Assembly (NCBI RefSeq): GCF_036227565.1
Contig: NZ_CP109461.1
Span: 372,001 to 436,000, forward strand
Source of the DNA: Streptomyces sp. NBC_01454
Lineage (GTDB): Bacteria > Actinomycetota > Actinomycetes > Streptomycetales > Streptomycetaceae
Length of the DNA stretch: 64,000 nt
Direction of reading: 5' to 3'
Every line of letters begins with the position of its first letter. Within the stretch, counting starts at the first letter, position 1. The position numbers and the translations under genes were made by a program. Shown here piece after piece: positions 8,297 through 16,848 of the stretch. Below the pieces are notes generated by a model, which saw only the letters and a list, made by a program, of their open reading frames with translations, was not told where the DNA came from and made no database searches.

Positions 8297-8640
8297 CGCG
8301 TGTGCTCGGTGATCATGAGCAGCATGGCCCGACAGGCTCTGAGCGGTCGTCACTTCGGGTAGCCGGCTCCGATTCTTGGGCGGCAAGCAGGTTTTTGCCA
8401 CGCTCTCCTCTGGAAGCTGGAGGGAAGGGGGTGAGCTTCAATGGTCTCGACGAGCGCCGGGTCGCTTGCGTTTCCTGCCCCGCCGGACAAGCGAAGAGCG
8501 GAGGATAGGTGACAGGCCATCTGTATCAGTGGCACTCAACCGGCAAGCAGACCAATACTCGCCAATTCCATTCCTTGGGCAGTTCGCTGAGTCGGGCGCA
8601 CCCGGAATGGGCGCCCGGCCACCTTCGGCAGCGGGAGGCC
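8297..8640. other. Leader region of the peptide island
   Basis: No gene that I can support. There are short plus-strand frames (for example ATG 8509 preceded by GGAGGATAG, reading MTGHLYQWHSTGKQTN) with a plausible ribosome binding site, but their composition and out-of-frame overlap make them doubtful. The segment has no recognisable regulator. Confidence 0.4.
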
Positions 8641-8643
8641 CCA

Positions 8644-8673
8644 TTGCGCATGCCGCGCCGGGCTGGTTACAGT
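8644..8673 (+). promoter_or_regulatory. Candidate promoter of the peptide gene
   Basis: TTGCGC (8644-8649) and TACAGT (8668-8673) are spaced by 18 bases, which is acceptable for a housekeeping-type Streptomyces promoter. It lies about 35 bases upstream of the peptide start. Pattern match only. Confidence 0.35.
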
Positions 8674-8708
8674 CACCATCGCGCTCAACTTGAGCGATTG
8701 AGGAGGTT

Positions 8709-8837
8709 ATGCCCGAGATGAATAGTTCCGAGGAGCAGGAAACGGACCTCGCCTACATTGATGAGACCGACCTGGCAGCAGTGTACGGCGGTGGTGTCGG
8801 TCACCACCAGACCCACGGGCACGCTACTGCGGACTGA
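8709..8837 (+). CDS. Candidate RiPP precursor peptide with GGG hinge and His-rich tail
   Basis: This 42-codon frame is too short for most gene finders. GAGGAGGT lies at 8700-8707; ATG 8709 is only 2 bases away, so ATG 8718 (MNSSEEQETDL..., 39 residues) may be the real start. The peptide has an acidic leader-like half (EEQETDLAYIDETDLAAVY), a Gly-Gly-Gly step and the tail VGHHQTHGHATAD with four His in seven residues. A leader ending in Gly-Gly followed by a short biased core is the layout of many RiPP and GG-type bacteriocin precursors. A strong hairpin follows the stop at once, and a putative oxygenase gene lies 137 bases downstream. No Cys is present, so it is not a lanthipeptide or disulfide peptide. 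Function is inference; no family recognised. Confidence 0.55.
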   Translation: MPEMNSSEEQETDLAYIDETDLAAVYGGGVGHHQTHGHATAD

Positions 8838-8842
8838 ACGCT

Positions 8843-8872
8843 GTGGCGCGCGGGTAATCCCTCGCGCGCCAC
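8843..8872 (+). terminator. Hairpin between peptide and oxygenase genes
   Basis: GTGGCGCGCG (8843-8852) pairs perfectly with CGCGCGCCAC (8863-8872) across a 10-base loop, five bases after the peptide stop. A stable hairpin here could protect the short upstream mRNA or attenuate readthrough, giving more peptide than enzyme, as in many precursor-enzyme operons. Confidence 0.6.
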
Positions 8873-8974
8873 TCCCTTCTGTTCGATCCCCGTCCTTTGG
8901 TGTCGCGCTGCTTGAGGCTTGTATTCGGACGTTTCCAAGAGTTTGAGAATACGCCTACGCAAGAAGGCGAGGTT

Positions 8975-9898
8975 ATGGCAGCTTCACGCCCCGAAGGCAA
9001 GGCAAGCGAGTTTCACCTCGACGATACGCGGCGGGGTGAGACGCCCCGCATGGAGTCGCCAATCGACAGCTTTGGGCGAAATTACCTGAAGCAGTACGGC
9101 TTCGAGTGGGAACGTGACGCTGTTCGTGTCCGTGTGCAAAGCGATTTGATGCCGCTGAACGAGCGTCTGAGTGTATCGAATGGAGTGCGGCCGGCCGATG
9201 ACCCGCGTTACCGGTCCCATGCTTCTGTGCCGATGTGGCCCTGGCGCACACTCGACGCTGCCGAATGCGAGACGCTGTGTGCGCCGCCCGGGCAATGGGA
9301 TATGCGCCGAATGGTTGGCGTCTGCCGTTTCCCCCCTTCGGTGCATCGCGCACTCGTCCGCGTGGCACTCGCTTACGCGAATGCCTTCAACGCGCACGAT
9401 GAACAGGGTGTTGACGTAGTCAATCGGGATGCAGCCGACCTTCTCGGAGAATATCTTATTACGCGGGAAGGTTTCGGCCTAATTGGTTTGGCGGCTCGCG
9501 ACCCAGGGCTTGTGACAGTTACTCCGAGAATAGAAACGGGTCTCCTCACAGGACTGCACGTTGACGGCTGGGACACTTTCAGGCCGGTTGGGCTGGCTAC
9601 CAACCGTGTAGGGGTGAATCTAGGGAAAGGGTCGCGATCGCTTCTCTACGTGCCGTTCGCCGCCGATGTGTTGGGGCTGACAGACCACAAAACGTGGGAT
9701 CGGCGTATCCCCGGCTTCTTCACCGCACACCCGCAGTGCCCTGTCCTACGGGTCCGCATTGACCCGGGAGAGGCGTACATCGCCCCCACTGAACTGGCTC
9801 TCCATGATGGAAATACCGAGGGAAACCAGGCGATCGACGTCTGCCTACACGCGCGAGGGCAGTTCGGAATCACTGAACGCTTTCCAGCTTTGGGTTGA
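8975..9898 (+). CDS. Putative Fe(II)/2-oxoglutarate-dependent oxygenase
   Basis: The protein has 307 residues from ATG 8975, preceded by AAGGCGAGGTT; an in-frame TTG at 8897 would add 26 residues without a ribosome binding site. No family is named with certainty. The motif H195-x-D197 (in LTGLHVDGWD) and a distal H277 (in YIAPTELALHDGNTEG), followed by R294, fit the 2-His-1-carboxylate iron site and 2-oxoglutarate-binding Arg of double-stranded beta-helix oxygenases; the 80-residue spacing is normal. There is no transmembrane segment or signal peptide, so it is probably cytoplasmic. Codon use is less GC-biased (AAT, ATA, TTA, AGA occur) than in neighbouring genes, suggesting recent transfer. 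The adjacent peptide is the obvious candidate substrate (hydroxylation of His or Asp), but this is inference. Confidence 0.6.
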   Translation: MAASRPEGKASEFHLDDTRRGETPRMESPIDSFGRNYLKQYGFEWERDAVRVRVQSDLMPLNERLSVSNGVRPADDPRYRSHASVPMWPWRTLDAAECETLCAPPGQWDMRRMVGVCRFPPSVHRALVRVALAYANAFNAHDEQGVDVVNRDAADLLGEYLITREGFGLIGLAARDPGLVTVTPRIETGLLTGLHVDGWDTFRPVGLATNRVGVNLGKGSRSLLYVPFAADVLGLTDHKTWDRRIPGFFTAHPQCPVLRVRIDPGEAYIAPTELALHDGNTEGNQAIDVCLHARGQFGITERFPALG

Positions 9899-10059
9899 GA
9901 CATGGTGAAGGACGAGGACGGAGCGAAGAGCGGATGCTCCCCCGCTGGAAAGATCATAAACGGCGGATAGATGGAGACTACTGACCGTAGCGGCCGTTCA
10001 TGATCCCGCCTAATGCCCAAACAGTGCTCCTGATCGCGCGGAAGTGCTCATGAAACCGC

Positions 10060-10090
10060 GGAACCTACATGCACGCTGCCTGTAGGTTCC
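10060..10090 (+). terminator. Terminator-like hairpin after the oxygenase
   Basis: GGAACCTACA (10060-10069) pairs perfectly with TGTAGGTTCC (10081-10090), loop of 11 bases, followed by TCTTGATCATT. It closes the peptide/oxygenase unit just before repeat copy 2. Confidence 0.6.
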
Positions 10091-10096
10091 TCTTGA

Positions 10097-10147
10097 TCAT
10101 TAGCACTGGCTCCTGCGGAAGCGCCAAAATCCGCGCTTCGTGAGCAG
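10097..10147 (+). repeat. 51-base direct repeat, copy 2
   Basis: Second copy of the repeat described at 8246-8296, sharing the 19-mer AGCACTGGCTCCTGCGGAA and the GTGAGCAG end. The inner stem is GCGGA/TCCGC here, so the hairpin is kept although the loop differs. Confidence 0.7.
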
Positions 10148-10399
10148 TAACCGCTTCGGCAAGTTGTGAGCAATCCGAGCCCGACGACTGCAAAGGTGAT
10201 TACTTTCCGTGGTGCCACCCAGCCGCCCAGTGCGGTGACCGCATACGTTCACTGGGCCTCCGCTACGCCGGATCGGTTCCTGGTGTGGCTCAGTTTTGAT
10301 TCAATCCCGGACGGCATGGCGCTGAGGCAATGCAGCCCGTTCGGGCAAGCGGAACGTGACCGGCGTCGTGCCCGTGACTGACCAGCCTGGGGCAACAGC

Positions 10400-10438
10400 G
10401 GGGCGGTCGAAGCCATTGACGCCGGCTTCGACCGCCCC
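10400..10438 (-). terminator. Strong terminator of the two-component/membrane protein operon
   Basis: GGGGCGGTCGAAGCC (10400-10414) pairs perfectly with GGCTTCGACCGCCCC (10424-10438), loop ATTGACGCC. It lies about 160 bases beyond the stop of the minus-strand membrane protein gene. Confidence 0.7.
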
Positions 10439-10595
10439 ACGGGAGTCTGCTGACATGCCCGGGCTGCCACGGGCGGCCTCGGCCGCCTGCGCTGTCCGCG
10501 GCTCGACGGCGTGTGCCGGGGCGGCGCGGTTCTCGGCGCAGCCCGGCACACCGAGCCCGACGGCCGGGTGGGCCGGCCCGGCGCTGTGCGGTCTG

Positions 10596-11870
10596 TCAGC
10601 CCATGTCCGTCAGGAGGGCGGTCAGTTCCTTTTCCTGCTGTGCAGGCGACATCGGAGGGTTCGGGTGGTCGATGCCGAAGGTCTTGAGCACCTTGTCCAT
10701 CTGGGCGTCGATGGAGGTCCAGCCGGTCTGGTCCAGCGGCTGCAGTGACGCCTGGTCGGCGTCCCACAGGTCACGCAGCGACTGGGCGGCCGCGTGCGCT
10801 CCGGTCGCGTTCCCCGAGCGTGCGTCCTTGAGCGAGGTGGAGGCGAGGGTCTTCAGCGCGGCGACCTTCGCGGGCGGGAAGTTCTTCACCGCTTGGCCGG
10901 GAGCCATCTGGACGGCGGAGGTGTTGTCGGTCTCCGGCGCTGGGCCGGCGTGCGGCTGGCCGTGGGCCCAGATCAGCAGGCCCGTGGTGGCGACGGCGAG
11001 CAGTCCGAAGCCGGCCAGCGCGGTGCGCTCCTTGCGCGGGTCGCCGGTGACGGGTGCGGCGTGGGTCGCCTCGCGGGTCTCGGTCACATCCGCGCGCGTC
11101 ACTGTCAGGTAGACCACCGTCGCCAGGATCAGGCCGAGGAAGATCAGGCTGGTGGTGAATGTGCCCAGGTCGAGACCGGTCGGGTCGCCCGGGTTCTGGG
11201 CGACCTTGGGGGAGGCGAGCCAGTCGCCGATGTTCGCTCCCAGCGGGCGGGTCAGGATGTAGGCGAGCCAGAAGGACAGCACCGGGTTCGCGCCGAACTT
11301 CCACAGCGCCGTGATCGCCGCGATGAGGCCGAGCGGCAGCAACACCGAGACGCCCGGGCTCCAGCCGGTCAGCTCCAGGGTCCAGTCGCCGGTCGCGGTG
11401 CCGAGCGCGAAGGTGACGAGAACGGCGAGCCAGTAGAACGACTCCCGCGGGAGCGTGGTGACCGAGTGGATGGACAGCGTGCGCTCACGCAGCCACCACA
11501 CGCCGAAGACCACCGCCAGCAGCACCGAGAAGACCGCGGAACTGATCCACAGCGGCACGTTCAGCTGGTCGGTCAGGATGTCGGTGTACAAGGTGCCCGT
11601 GACGCTGACAACGACCACGGTCAACCAGTAAGGGAACGGGACGTACCGCTTCAGCCGCAGCTGGACGGCCAGGACCACCACGAAGACCGCGGTGAAGATC
11701 CAGGCCGTGTTCACCAGGCCGACGCCCAGCTTCATGTTGATCCAGTCGGCGAAGCTCTCACCCACGGTGGTGCACAGGATCTTGATCACCCAGAACCAGA
11801 TGGTGACCTCGGGGACCTTGTTGAGCATGAGGCGCCCGCTGCGCGTGGGTGCTTCCGTTGTCGTTGTCAT
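10596..11870 (-). CDS. COG4705-type multi-pass membrane protein with C-terminal extracellular region
   Basis: 424 residues from ATG 11870. The first about 270 residues hold around eight hydrophobic helices with two near-repeated halves (NKVPEVTIWFWVIKILCTTV, later LSIHSVTTLPRESFYWLAVL and SFWLAYILTRPLGANIGDWL), features of the COG4705 membrane protein family of unknown function. After about residue 280 comes a single helix (ALAGFGLLAVATTGLLIWAH) and a soluble tail of about 120 residues, rich in Ala, Gln and Lys, probably outside the membrane. The gene lies 38 bases after the histidine kinase stop, in the same operon. A paralogue without the tail is at 15674. The linkage suggests that it is the target or input of the two-component system. 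Confidence 0.75.
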   Translation of the reverse strand: MTTTTEAPTRSGRLMLNKVPEVTIWFWVIKILCTTVGESFADWINMKLGVGLVNTAWIFTAVFVVVLAVQLRLKRYVPFPYWLTVVVVSVTGTLYTDILTDQLNVPLWISSAVFSVLLAVVFGVWWLRERTLSIHSVTTLPRESFYWLAVLVTFALGTATGDWTLELTGWSPGVSVLLPLGLIAAITALWKFGANPVLSFWLAYILTRPLGANIGDWLASPKVAQNPGDPTGLDLGTFTTSLIFLGLILATVVYLTVTRADVTETREATHAAPVTGDPRKERTALAGFGLLAVATTGLLIWAHGQPHAGPAPETDNTSAVQMAPGQAVKNFPPAKVAALKTLASTSLKDARSGNATGAHAAAQSLRDLWDADQASLQPLDQTGWTSIDAQMDKVLKTFGIDHPNPPMSPAQQEKELTALLTDMG

Positions 11871-11908
11871 GCGGGGAGGTTTACGCGGGGAACCTGCACG
11901 TAACCTGA

Positions 11909-13167
11909 CTACGTGGCCGCACGGGCGGCCGGGAGCGTCACCTCGACGTGGCCGCGGCCGTCGGCGATCGCGCGGACCTCCACACCGGCCGAGGCGGCGA
12001 TGCGCCTGACCACCGGCAGCCCCAGCCCGTACCCGGCGCCGCTGGTCACCCCCGCTTCGAAGACCCGGTCGACGTCCGCGGGATCGAACCCGGGGCCGTC
12101 GTCCAGGACGTCGACCACGATGGCCTCGCCATGGTTGCGCCCGGTGATCCACACACGGGACTTCGCGTGCCGCAGGCCGTTCTCCAGCAGGGGTGACAGC
12201 AGCGACACGGCGACGTCGGCCGGCACGGCGACCTCGACCTTCGCGGGAAAGGCGACCTCGACCGCGCGGCCGGCGATCGCCTGCCGCGCGGCGGAGCCCA
12301 GATCGCACCGGGTCCCAGCGTCGGTCCGTGCGCGCGCGGCGCGCAGAATCGTCGTGATCGCCGCGTCGAGGCGGTCGACCTCGCTCAGCACCGCCTCCGG
12401 CGCCACCGGCTCGCCGGACAGCTGCGCCAGCTGAGCCTCGGCCCGCAGGACCGTGAGCGGTGTCCGCAGCTCGTGGGCGATCTCATCGGTGAGCCGGCGC
12501 TCGTCCGCCAGCGCGTTGTCGACGCGCTCCAGGAGGCGGTCCAGGGTCTGTCCCAGTTCCCCGAACTCGTCGCGGGGGGCTCCAAGGTCGAAGCGGCGCC
12601 CGGGTTCGTGATGGCCCCATTCGTCGGCGAGGGCGGCCATCTCCTGCACGACCCGCAGCGCGCGGCGCACTGCGAGGTGTGCGACACCGCCGGCCAGGAG
12701 GATTGCGAGGCCGCCCAGGATCAGCGACAGGGTCAGGCTGCGCTGCTCGGATGTCTCGTAGGGCGTGAGGTCCACCCGGACGATCACCATGACGTGGTGG
12801 CCGTCGATCGGGACCTGCCGCGCGTACAGGAGGTAGTCGCCGACGGCGGCGGTCTGCGATCGCCCTGAGCCTGCCAGCGCCTCGACGCGCGCGACCACGC
12901 TTGCCGGTACGTTCCCGTCGATCAGGCGGCCGTCGGCATACACCCAGGCGACCTCGTCCAGCGCCTCGCTGCTGTTCTCCGTCAGTACGACACGGCCGGC
13001 CTTGGCGGTGACGTTCGCCGCGACCGCCTCGGCGCGGGTACGCGCCATATCGTGCGCGTCGGCGTCCGTCACCTGGCTCAGCAGCACGTGCGAGACCACG
13101 ACCAGTATCGCGACCACGGCGGTGGCGATCAGCACAGTGAGCGCGACGACCCTGCTGCGGAATCCCG

Positions 13168-13177
<10 letters not shown>
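11909..13177 (-). CDS. Sensor histidine kinase
   Basis: 422 residues. A transmembrane helix at about 10-33, an extracytoplasmic sensor region of about 115 residues, a second helix at about 148-170, a HAMP-like linker, then the H-box DEIAHELRTPLT with His235 as phosphoacceptor. The ATPase part shows LLENGLRHA (N-box), DDGPGFDP (G1) and GYGLGLPVV (G2). The start ATG 13177 overlaps the response regulator end by 10 bases, which indicates translational coupling. Small-ligand specificity cannot be read from the sequence. Confidence 0.93.
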
Positions 13178-13821
<644 letters not shown>

Positions 13822-13929
13822 GCGCTGACCCTAGATACTCCCGTCCCAGTTCTCCATCTGCCCAGGTCATCCGCCTGACGGCCTGGAGCACGCCGTTGGT
13901 GCCGCACGCCCATGCCCTGCCATGAAGCC

Positions 13930-14195
13930 GCGACGGTCGGGTGCCACCGGCCGAGCCGCAGACGCCATTGCGCCAGGTCACCGTTCGCTCTTCGACCGGG
14001 TGAGCGGGCTGATCCTGGAGGAATTCCCGCAGGCGAGCGTGGCACTGTCGTACGGAATGCCCCCTACCGGGTCGAAAAGCGCAGGCTGTACATCGGTGTC
14101 TGGCACCACGGCGTCTCGATCTACGGGCGGGGAACAGACCGCGATGGTGGCTTCAGCTCCCGCCATCCCACGCTCATCAGCGGAAAGGCCAGGAG
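13930..14195 (+). pseudogene. DUF1801 (YdhG-like) gene with frameshift
   Basis: The first frame reads FDRVSGLILEEFPQASVALS ending in YGMP; the normal continuation YRVEKRRLYIGVWHHGVSIY and GFSSRHPTLISGK is found one frame over from about 14060. Together they make a DUF1801 domain, so a single frameshift near 14060 has broken the gene. The C-terminus diverges after the second frame. DUF1801 proteins are small iron-chaperone-like proteins of uncertain role. Confidence 0.6.
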
Positions 14196-14577
14196 GTTCG
14201 CCGCCGGGTCGATCGCCCGGGGCATAGTCGCCGATAGCTACCGGCCCGACCGCTCCGGCCTTGATCGGCGAGGCGATCTGCCTCGCCTGCATGGCGGTCA
14301 TCATGTACGCACCCTGCCACCACTGATCAGTGTCCCGGCGACCGCGCCGACGGCCCGCTTCTTCGTCGGATCAGGCCCTTGAACAGAGGGCAGTCGGCAT
14401 GCGCCGTGAGGCCGGGCAGCGGATACGCAGCAGTGAGCCCCGGTTCGCAGTACGTTGTTCTCAGCTCGCATGATGGCGGTCCCAGATCCGTGGTGGCGAG
14501 GATCTGGGACCGTGTTGATCGTCTTCGGACTGCAGCCAGCGTCTCGTATCCGACCTGGACATTTACGGCTGAGCCTC
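14196..14577. other. Intergenic region without recognisable gene
   Basis: Several overlapping open frames exist on both strands, but none has a ribosome binding site plus a recognisable sequence. I see no structured element. Confidence 0.4.
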
Positions 14578-14798
14578 TCAGTGCTGGTTGGGCTGCTTGC
14601 GTCTCATCGCCTCGAACATCTGCTGACGGGCGACGTACAGCGCCGTGTCCAGTCGGCGGGTGCCCCGGTGAGCAGGCACAGTGCGTGGGCCGCGTCTTCG
14701 AGCCGACGGGCGGTCTCGGCGCTGTGGTCGACGGCCAGGCGGCGCCTCAGCGTTTCGCATCGTTCGACCAGCTCGCGCAAGTGCGGGGGGTACGCCAT
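14578..14798 (-). pseudogene. DUF5133-like small protein with frameshift
   Basis: From ATG 14798 the product starts MAYPPHLRELVERCETLRRR and continues to AHALCLLTG, a short helical protein typical of Streptomyces DUF5133. After LLTG the expected ending (TRRLDTALYVARQQMFEA, then MRRKQPNQH and a stop at 14578) is in another frame, so one frameshift lies near 14665. Total length about 73 residues. Role unknown in the family. Confidence 0.55.
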
Positions 14799-14921
14799 GA
14801 CCAAGTCTGTCTCCCGTGCGGGCTGGCCCGCATCGATCATTCTTCACCCATACGGTCGCAGCCATCGACGCCTGTCGCATCCTGGGAACAGGCTGCGACA
14901 GCTTGCGCGCACCGGTGTCCT

Positions 14922-14950
14922 GCGGCCCCCGGCGTCGGGCCGGGGGCCGC
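14922..14950 (-). terminator. Terminator hairpin of the symporter-like gene
   Basis: GCGGCCCCCGGC (14922-14933) pairs with GCCGGGGGCCGC (14939-14950) across a five-base loop, seven bases beyond the minus-strand stop at 14957. Confidence 0.65.
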
Positions 14951-14956
14951 GATGTT

Positions 14957-15505
14957 TTAGGCAATAGAACGCAACACCGTGGGAGGCCGGACCCGTACGA
15001 CTCGGTTGGCGGCTGTCTTCTGGAGCAGGCCGTAGGCGAGGACCGGGAGCAGTAGGTGTGGTTTGTCCGGGAGCGCGGCGGTGATCAGTACGGCGCTGGC
15101 GCTGCTGTTGTTCATGCCGCAGGCGAGGGTGAGCGAGGAGGCGGCGGGCGGGTCCAGCCGCAGCACCCGCGCCGCGCACCCGCCGAGCACGAACGACAGC
15201 TGGCAGACCAGTGCCGCCACGACCAGCGCGGCGCCCAGCAGCAGCGGGCGTGGCCGGGCGACGAAGGAGCCGAGGGCGCCGCTGGCGTTGACGTACGTCA
15301 GGACGAGCGAGCCGGCCAGGGCCACAGGCACGACTGCGCCCAGTACTCGGACGAGCAGGGACGGGGGCAGGCTGAGGCGGACCAGGATGCCCGCCGCGCA
15401 GGGCAGCACCACGCCGACGAGGGCGAAGCCCCCGCCCGCAGTGTGGACGCTCGCGGCGAGCGAGTCGGCGTAGCCGCCACTGGCGGTCGGAGCGGGTGCG
15501 TGCAT
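14957..15505 (-). pseudogene. Bile acid:sodium symporter (BASS)-like membrane protein, C-terminal half
   Basis: 182 residues from ATG 15505 with about five hydrophobic helices. The block LACGMNNSSASAVLITAALP near the end matches the conserved (E/G)xxxQN(s) type crossover of BASS/SbtA-like transporters, where G-M-N/Q-N-S lies in the second half of the fold. A full transporter has about 300 residues and 8-10 helices, so the N-terminal half is missing; the ATG at 15505 is followed by a non-hydrophobic lead. I therefore call it 5'-truncated. Substrate unknown. Confidence 0.5.
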
Positions 15506-15673
15506 GGCGGTCTTCTTCCGTCGCGGGGGCAGGGGCGGGACGGAAGACCGCTATGCGGAGACCATGTGCGTGCGTGTGCATGGAGCTATGGTGCGAGCAC
15601 AGAACGGGCGGGGCGGGTGATCCACGGCGACAGTCAGGATCTGTTCAGGTGCCCGGTGCCACGGTCGGGCAGC

Positions 15674-16510
15674 ATGACATACGAGACATCTGAGAATCCG
15701 GTGCTTCAGGAGGCCGGCCGGGCAGCCCCTTCCCGTCACCGGCTGCGCTGGAACAAGGTGCCCGAGGTCACCGTCTACTTCTGGGTGATCAAGGTGCTGT
15801 GCACCACGGTCGGCGAGACCGCCGCCGACCTCCTGAACGAGAAGGCCGGCCTCGGGCTGACCGGAGTCTCGCTCCTGATGAGCGCGCTGCTCGCCGTCGT
15901 GCTCGTGGTGCAGTTCCGCACAAAGGGCTACCGCCCGGGGGTGTACTGGCTCGCCGTCGCCTTGATCAGCGTCGTCGGCACCCTGGTCAGCGACAACCTC
16001 ACCGACAACATGGGCGTGGCGCTGGAGACCACCACCACGGTCTTCGCGATAGCCCTGGTGATTGTCTTCGCCCTCTGGTACCGCGCCGAGCGCACGCTGT
16101 CGATCCACCACGTCGACACCACCCGCCGCGAAGCGTTCTACTGGCTCGCTGTCCTGTTCACCTTCGCGCTCGGCACCTCCGCCGGCGACCTGGTCGCCGA
16201 GAAGATAAACCTCGGCTACTGGGTGTCGGCCGTGCTCTTCGCCGCGGCCATCGCCGCGATCGCCCTCGCTCGGTTCTCCCTCGACCTGAACGCGGTCTGG
16301 AGCTTCTGGATCGCCTACATCCTCACCCGGCCCCTCGGCGCGTCGATCGGCGACTACCTCTCCCAGCCGACCGGAGACGGCGGCCTGGGCCTGGGCACGG
16401 TGGCGACCAGCGCGTTGTTCCTGGCCGTCATCCTGGGTCTGGTCGTGTATCTGGGTGTGACGCACAAGGACGTCAGCGAGCCGGAGCGGGCCACCCGGCA
16501 CGCGGACTGA
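15674..16510 (+). CDS. COG4705-type multi-pass membrane protein
   Basis: 278 residues from ATG 15674. It has the same conserved parts as the protein at 10596-11870: NKVPEVTVYFWVIKVLCTTV at about 27-46, ERTLSIHHVDTTRREAFYWL and WSFWIAYILTRPLGASIGDY. About eight helices are predicted. The extracytoplasmic tail of the larger paralogue is lacking, so this is the normal family length. It is monocistronic, with a terminator directly behind. Function of the family is not established; I do not assign one. Confidence 0.75.
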   Translation: MTYETSENPVLQEAGRAAPSRHRLRWNKVPEVTVYFWVIKVLCTTVGETAADLLNEKAGLGLTGVSLLMSALLAVVLVVQFRTKGYRPGVYWLAVALISVVGTLVSDNLTDNMGVALETTTTVFAIALVIVFALWYRAERTLSIHHVDTTRREAFYWLAVLFTFALGTSAGDLVAEKINLGYWVSAVLFAAAIAAIALARFSLDLNAVWSFWIAYILTRPLGASIGDYLSQPTGDGGLGLGTVATSALFLAVILGLVVYLGVTHKDVSEPERATRHAD

Positions 16511-16537
16511 CCTGCCCCGCCCGCTCGCGTTCAAGGT

Positions 16538-16565
16538 GCGCTCGTCCCGGTTTCGGGGCGAGCGC
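16538..16565 (+). terminator. Terminator of the COG4705-type gene
   Basis: GCGCTCGTCCCG (16538-16549) and CGGGGCGAGCGC (16554-16565) form a 12-bp stem with one G-U pair and the loop GTTT, followed by CCCTTTCGTTC. It starts 27 bases after the stop. Confidence 0.7.
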
Positions 16566-16577
16566 CCTTTCGTTCAC

Positions 16578-16617
16578 TGATTCCTCATGCGGCCTGTCGA
16601 GGCCGCATGAGGAATCA
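16578..16617 (-). terminator. Perfect hairpin behind the XRE regulator
   Basis: TGATTCCTCATGCGGCC (16578-16594) pairs perfectly with GGCCGCATGAGGAATCA (16601-16617), loop TGTCGA. It lies three bases after the stop of the minus-strand XRE gene and, with the preceding hairpin, separates two converging transcripts. Confidence 0.75.
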
Positions 16618-16620
16618 AAT

Positions 16621-16839
16621 TCAGGCCGGGTTGCCAGTCGTTTCCGGCCGGTCAGGACGGAAGATTCCCTCGATGGTCAGGCCGAAGACGTCGGCGATGG
16701 TGAACGCCAGAGGCAGGCTGGGATCGTGCCGCTCGGTTTCGATGGCGTTGATGGCCTGCCGTGAGACTTGGCACCGGTCGGCCAGGTCGGCCTGGCTCCA
16801 CCGGCGGGCTGCACGCAGTTCGCGTAGTCGGTTCTTCAC
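16621..16839 (-). CDS. XRE-family transcriptional regulator (small HTH protein)
   Basis: 72 residues, practically one Cro/C1-type helix-turn-helix: LRELRAARRWSQADLADRCQ followed by VSRQAINAIETERHDPSLPL. Proteins of this length paired with a small membrane protein are common in actinomycetes and Firmicutes. Its gene follows the membrane protein gene by 9 bases (stop 16849, start 16839), so they share one mRNA. The perfect inverted repeat at the operon start contains GTCAAG-GATA-CTTGAC and is the likely binding site. Confidence 0.88.
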   Translation of the reverse strand: MKNRLRELRAARRWSQADLADRCQVSRQAINAIETERHDPSLPLAFTIADVFGLTIEGIFRPDRPETTGNPA

Positions 16840-16848
16840 AGTGCTCCG

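Larger units (their letters stand above)
9899..10399. other. Region downstream of the oxygenase
   Basis: A 22-codon frame (ATG 9902, MVKDEDGAKSGCSPAGKIIN) follows the oxygenase stop by three bases but has no ribosome binding site. After it come a hairpin at 10060-10090 and repeat copy 2 at 10097-10147. From 10148 to 10399 I see nothing convincing; the open frame from 10166 has no supporting signal. Confidence 0.4.

Noticed and set aside
9902..9970. 22-codon frame behind the oxygenase as a second precursor peptide
   Set aside because: No ribosome binding site, no resemblance to the first peptide, and it may simply be chance in lower-GC DNA.
10166..10381. 71-codon plus-strand frame
   Set aside because: No ribosome binding site, no recognisable sequence; it runs up to the terminator of the opposite operon.
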